Shown one piece after another: positions 59,098-64,000 of a stretch of DNA of 64,000 bases. Numbering within the stretch: the first letter of the stretch is position 1; the number at the start of each line of letters is the position of its first letter. Made by a program: the position numbers and the translations under genes. Origin of the DNA: Apricaphanius iberus (Eukaryota; Chordata; Actinopteri; Cyprinodontiformes; Aphaniidae). The stretch spans positions 558,001 through 622,000 of the forward strand of contig JAPXFQ010001704.1 in assembly GCA_028564705.1 (NCBI GenBank), in the 5' to 3' direction. The notes beneath the pieces were generated by a model. It ran no database searches, was not told the DNA's origin, and saw only the letters and a program-made list of their open reading frames with translations.

Positions 59098-59792
59098 CAT
59101 ATCAAGTTTTGGATATGAATACTAAATAATTGCTAATGGCAGAAATTAATAAGATTCATAGATTTAAATTTAATTTAAAATGTAAGACATTATTAAGCAC
59201 TGGGCACCATTTTGGATTCAGGTGTTGGGATTCTGTGGCTGTGCTTGGTGCTTGGGTGCATCCTGATCTTTTCTTTACCTCTCTCTGAAGGGTAAGACAG
59301 GCAGGTGCTGCACCAGCTGTGTTCATTCAGACCTCATCATCTGCACTGTTTTTAAGGGGAGTGATTCTTGAAGCCTGGTTCCAGATGGTTCTTGCACCTA
59401 TGCATGGTAACAAGGCCAAACCTAACATGCTCCCTTTGTTTATGCATTGAGAAATTCTGAAGCTCTTTGTACTTATCTCCTTTGTCCTCTTCGCAGATCC
59501 AGCCTTTGATTCCTTCATGCTTGCTCAGGAACCTCCTTTGAACAACTCCATTCTCCTTCTGGTTCCCTCGTGGTCAGCCTCCGGACCACTCCCACTGGTA
59601 AACCATCTATCATTCTCACCTCTGTCGCTGTCAACTCCAGCAATCTGCCTTTCCACTCTCCAATGTTAACTCCTCCAACAGAAAGTCAACCTAACATACT
59701 CATCATCACCATCTTCACTCTCCACTTGTTTCCAGATCCACCAACCATGCAACCTCCTGAAAAGATCAAGACAATTTAATTCTCATCTCAGA

Positions 59793-59834
59793 CCACCCAA
59801 CCCTAGCCAACTGAGGTTGGCTAGGGTTGGGTGG
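59793..59834. repeat. perfect 19-bp hairpin with 4-base loop
   Basis: CCACCCAACCCTAGCCAAC (59793-59811), loop TGAG, then its exact reverse complement (59816-59834). It is followed at once by a 17-bp tandem duplication (TCCTCAGATGGAAATC(G/T), 59842-59858 and 59859-59875). Confidence 0.95.
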
Positions 59835-62542
59835 ACAGTCATCCTCAGATGGAAATCGTCCTCAGATGGAAATCTCTCACAAAAGTGACTTTTTTGGAGG
59901 TGTGTGTTTTATACCTGATCAAACTCAAGCAGCATTTCAGAAAAAAAGCACCGTAGTTGCAGTGAAACTTTTCATGTAATGGTCTGGAAATCTTCTAATT
60001 CTTCAGAATCGGAACAGCATGCCACAACAGATAGAAACTTGAACTCTGTTCTCTACCAGATAATCCATATAGAGAATGTCCATCCATCAGTTTGTGAACA
60101 TAAACTGATGAAAAATGTAGTTGTGCAACTGGTAAATGAGCTGAAGCACCCCATCAACCCTCTGATTGGAGGCACCTGTTAGTGCTCTCGGGGCAATTAT
60201 TTTTTTAATCACAAATGGTCAGGTTGTGTCTGTTAGCTCTTTACCTTGATATATTTAATCCTCATTAAATAAATAAAAAAAAAATCACTAAGGCTGTCTG
60301 CCAACCAGATTTGTATTTTCTGAAACATTTCACTCTAAGCTCTTATGACATGTTTACAGTGGAGCTGGAGTGAAAAATGGTTCTTAAATCATCAGCTCTG
60401 AAAGTTGCTACTTTTTTCTTAATCATCTTCTCTCTGAGTTGAAGATAGGTTTTAATTACAAGTCTGATTAGGGGAAAAACTAACTTTTATTCAGAATCAT
60501 TCATCTCAGCATCAATATGCATCTGAAATTCTGAAAATTCCCATAGATCTTAGGCTCAAAGCTCGAATAGTTAGCCTCTAGCAACCCTCTAGTTTTCTAT
60601 GTATCTCAGTCCCTCTTCTAGCCGCCATATAAATGTGAATTTGGTAAATTCAAGAGATTCTTTATTCTTACCATAAATATACCATTATCACATCCCTGCC
60701 ATATTTCTTTGAAGAGTATCTAAACAGATAAAGTTAGATTTATGCATCTCTTGCTCCACTTATTTTGAAAGTCTAAGTTTGTTTATGTCATGGACTGACT
60801 GTCCAGTTTGGATGATGTGCTGCTCTCCTGAGGAGTTCTGGAAGAGTGTTTCAGATTAGCTGTCAGGACAGCAACCAAGTTGAATGTCCAGTATAAGACT
60901 GACAGTCTCCTGTAAGCATATTAGGTACAATCAACTAAGTATAGAGAAAAGCAATGTGAAACGTGAATCTACATTTGTATTAGATTAGACCAGAAAACAT
61001 CAATATGTCTGCTTCATATTAACAAAATGTGTTTTTACAGTTGTAATGGTATACACATATAATCAAGGAGGAAAGATATGCACTTGACCTGATCTACAGT
61101 CCTCTAATTTGAACCATCCTTTCATTTTATGTTTCTTGTGTATCATGCACAAGAAGCAGTTCTTGGCTCACTTCAGTATATTGGCAGAGCGGGATACCCA
61201 GTTACATGAGAGGGTAGCTAATCCATGTTCATTACACTGAAAATGATCTTGAGTGAGTCATTTTTAGTGGTTTATCTCACGAAGTCCTTCCAGTCTGTGT
61301 GTGTGGACTAGAAGTCAGGATGACGATATAATGGTAGCTAATGCATTCAGCTGATGCTGCTGTACCACAATGAGGAAAAGTGCTTTCTAATGCAACAGGG
61401 AAATTATTAGTTTGGCAGCTTCATCATCATTATGGGGCTCAAATAGGTCAGCCATGGACTTCTTGGTGGCAAAGGAGCTCCTGTTTTATAAGAGTGAAAG
61501 GGGGAATTTATTACAGAGATTAAAGTAAAAAAGTAGATGTAGGGTATTTTTTTTCAATATTGCAACAAACGTATCAGTTTCTACACATCTAAGATTAATA
61601 AAATAAATAAAGACTAAATTACCCTTCAGAAGAACTGAGATTTTATCTCAATCTCCACCAATTTTAAAGACTTTACATTCTTAAGGATCTTTTTAAATGC
61701 TGCTTACTTGCTATCAGAAAGCATAAAAAGAAACATCAGACATTTTGGGCAGAAACCGTCTCAAACCCCATGTTTTTCATTTTGCTTCCATTAAATCACT
61801 AAAAACAATAGAAGTCCAATCTAAAATACCAGTTTGCAGTTAGCATACCGTAGTACTGTGAACTGGCCCTTGCTTACCACTCACAAAATTAAGAAAACAT
61901 AATGGCTTTTTTTTTTCAACCAGAGGGGGACAAACACATGTTATGGTGCTTTATGTGATTGATTTTGCTGTACTATTTTGTTTTTTTTGTTGCAATGTCC
62001 TTTAAGATTTTAACTTCTGTTATTTTAATAGCAATATAATCTGCTCAGCAAATTCTTATAGCATTTTTTAAAGCAGCTTGTGCCCTTGTATTTTTAGATT
62101 GTACTTTCTGCCTTGAGACAATAAAAATACTATAACAGAGCTACGATGTGACAAAAACCCATTTATGTGCAACAACCAGAGCACACGCCTACAAACTACT
62201 CCCCTCTGGTAAAACACAGCACAGAATAAAGTATGTTCTCTGCGACAGTAAAGGTTCTGCAGGGGCAAACATAAATTTCATTTCACTCACCAATCATAGC
62301 TTTATTGGACTCTACCTGTTTGATAATGCACACACTGTGGCTTACTTTTGGATTCTTCCATGCTGAATGGGATACTTTATGGCCTAAACAATAATAGAGT
62401 ACAAATATGGATTAGACATAAACTTATCGTACACTGTGAACAGAAGTGCCAAAATGTGCACATAAATATGTATTATATTCTGCCATGGGGATAAACAGGT
62501 CTGTCTAAATTTAGAAAGAAAAATGTGCTTATCATTATTCGA

Positions 62543-62576
<34 letters not shown>
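62543..62576. repeat. GT/TA compound microsatellite
   Basis: (GT)n followed directly by (AT)n, about 34 bp in all. Confidence 0.95.
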
Positions 62577-62870
62577 GAATCTCATACTTGAATATTTTTT
62601 TTTCACTGCAAGCTTGTTATTTCTACCAATTTTAGAACATGGAGTAAAAGTATGTTGGAGTAGAAGAAGGAAGCATCTAGGTACATGTTTGCTCTATTCT
62701 GTGTCAGATACTGATAAGCTCTAAGGAATTGCCTTATTCAGACACAAGCATGTTGTCTTCTACATTTTAACTCAGCCGTACAGTTCAGGTATCATTTTTG
62801 GCTTGACCAAAAGCAAGACGAAGAAAAGCAGATTTTTGTTCATGTTTCAACAAACAAAATATGAGACTGG

Positions 62871-63892
62871 TACACACAGTATTTCAAAGAGTATTCACTA
62901 ACCCCACCAAATCATTGAATTTAGGAATGTCAATCAGTTTGTTGGACCCAAATATAGAAAGTCAACTGCCTAGCCATGAAGACTACTTCTACAAATATAG
63001 GGAAATAATGAATCACTCTCAGAAGCAAAGTGAATTCTAGCGTGGTACTATGATCTGGTGCCAGCTTCGCAGTAAGGCCAGTTAAGAAATTGCCTCACCA
63101 CTAAATATTCTGCTATAAGTTGTATCACAAGAAAGTGTTTGGGAATGACAGCAACCCAGCCAAGAAGTGGTAGGCGCTATAAAATCTTTGAGTGGAGTCA
63201 GCAGATGTTGAAGCACATAGTGGACAGAATTCAGAGTTTTGACAAGAGTCTCAGTAACTACAGACCTCCAAACAGCAGTGAAGATGTGTTCTCTGGAGTA
63301 ACAAATCATGCCTTTCTGACTGGGAATCCAATGGACAAGTCTAGTTTTAGCATTTGCCAGGAGGATGTTGTTTTTTTTGTCTCAAGTATAAATCTTGGTG
63401 AAATGTGGATTTGTCAGAAGTTAGGGTTTATGCTTCAGCTTGCCATGATATCTTGGGCAATTTCATGCTTCAGCTTTATAGGATCGGTTTGGGGATGACC
63501 CTAACTTGACTGTGCACTAGTGCAAAAAGCAAGATCCATAAAGACCTGGATGAGCAAGCCAGTTGAGGAAGGACTTGACTGGCCTGCACACAATTCTAAT
63601 CTCAACTCAACATAACACATTCAGGATAATTTAAAGTGGAAACTGTGTGTCACTCTGTCTCATTAAGCATCCGTGTATAACTTAATTAATGCAACTAAGG
63701 AACAATGTTGAAAAGTTCCCCTAAAAAACAATCCTAAACCTTGTTCAAAGCCATCCCAAAAGACTTGGACCAGTGGAAACTACAAAGTGTAGGTTGGCAT
63801 CATTTTAAACCCTATGAATTAATAACAGGATGTTACTAAAGTACATATGTGTGTGAAGGTAGATGGGCAAATACTTTTGGCAATATAGTGTA
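62871..63892 (+). mobile_element. Tc1-like element, nearly end to end but internally deleted
   Basis: The ends are TACACACAGTATTTCAAAGA and, reversed, TACACTATATTGCCAAAAGT, each beginning with the TA target. This is the fish Tc1 lineage whose TIR reads CACTATATTGCCAAAAGTATT. The left untranslated part, HTH coding start (ATGACAGCAACCCAGCC), catalytic core and 3' end are recognisable. Length is 1.02 kb against about 1.6 kb for the family. A fused frame at 63139-63498 keeps MTATQPRSGRRYK and ends SFIGSVWG. The block between ACAGACCTCCAAAC and GTGTTCTCTGGAG is shortened, and the first catalytic Asp is replaced (FSGVTN in place of WSDE). It is inactive but could be cross-mobilised if the TIRs bind. 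Confidence 0.86.
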
Positions 63893-64000
63893 GGCCAGAG
63901 AGTAATTCACCCATAAGGTGTGAGTCAATATTTATATGTATTTTGTCTCATTTCGTCATGATGGCATACACCTCTACAGATCCGTTCACTGAATATGGCA

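Larger units (their letters stand above)
59098..62870. other. spacer, no gene recognised
   Basis: 59250-59760 is CT-rich and might be an old LTR, but I found neither ends nor TSD. The rest is AT-rich with short frames. The string ATTAGGTACAA occurs near 18774 and again near 60921, which may reflect a shared old repeat. Confidence 0.35.

Noticed and set aside
59220..59780. CT-rich stretch thought to be an LTR
   Set aside because: No TG...CA ends, TSD, TATA or polyadenylation signal could be placed.
1..64000. CRISPR arrays, bacterial operons, tRNA or rRNA genes
   Set aside because: No regularly spaced direct repeats of CRISPR type, no tRNA A/B-box pair with cloverleaf potential, and no rRNA similarity were seen. 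The content is vertebrate repeat DNA.

Overview
This window looks like intergenic or intronic DNA from a ray-finned (teleost) fish. The evidence is the repeat content: a CR1/L2-clade LINE with an esterase-type ORF1, a Rex3 (RTE) fragment, several separate Tc1-like lineages, hAT, Kolobok-like, pogo-like and Harbinger-like DNA transposons, LTR/ERV pieces, and the GGATGGATGG-tailed RTE/SINE-type repeat common in fish. Base composition is AT-rich. I find no convincing multi-exon host gene, tRNA, rRNA or CRISPR array. Almost every recognisable coding stretch is a decayed transposon gene. Family names come from my recollection of family sequences plus visible motifs, not from a search; inverted repeats and target-site duplications (TSDs) were read directly from the sequence.

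Layout. 0.2-1.2 kb: a MITE-like element beside a Tc1 transposase fragment. 1.36-2.43 kb: a Kolobok-like element with exact TTAA flanks and a THAP-like exon. 3.34-3.96 kb: a hAT element with an 8-bp TSD. 6.2-6.7 kb: another TIR element. 9.97-10.4 kb: a Tc1 5' end. 11.4-15.2 kb: one minus-strand L2 copy (copy A) broken by three insertions (an ERV-like element, a pogo-like DNA transposon and an RTE/SINE-type tail). 15.7-16.2 kb: a Tc1 fragment. 17.6 kb: an RTE-type tail. 20.7-22.4 kb: LINE-type tails, an unassigned minus-strand unit with a broken coiled-coil ORF, and an L2 3' UTR scrap. 25.4-26.2 kb: a Tc1 fragment split by a solo LTR with an intact-looking promoter. 26.7-27.3 kb: a CpG-rich element with near-perfect TIRs. 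28.5-35.4 kb: essentially featureless. 37.8-38.7 kb: a Tc1 copy with a snap-back palindrome at one end and an RTE tail inside. 39.4-46.6 kb: hAT pieces, two copies of one hAT MITE, RTE tails, a CpG-rich promoter-like cluster near 42.0 kb, a palindromic TA-flanked MITE and a LINE RT fragment. 51.6-52.9 kb: a Harbinger-like element. 53.0-58.4 kb: a second, longer minus-strand L2 (copy B: ORF1 esterase end, endonuclease, RT, 3' UTR) with a hAT element and a solo LTR inside, abutted by a Rex3 fragment to 59.1 kb. 62.9-63.9 kb: an internally deleted Tc1 copy bounded by TA.

How the parts relate. The nesting gives relative ages: the L2 copies are hosts and therefore oldest at their sites, and the ERV, hAT, pogo-like, LTR and RTE/SINE insertions came later. 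None of the autonomous elements is intact, so the window records past transposition rather than an active system. The points most worth following up are the ERV-like insertion with two primer-binding-site-like motifs facing each other, the YY1/CCAAT/ZNF143-like cluster near 42 kb, the 73-bp snap-back palindrome, a possible 109-nt coding exon at 16.5 kb, and the unassigned coiled-coil unit at 20.7-22.1 kb. I did not find a clearly new functional system.
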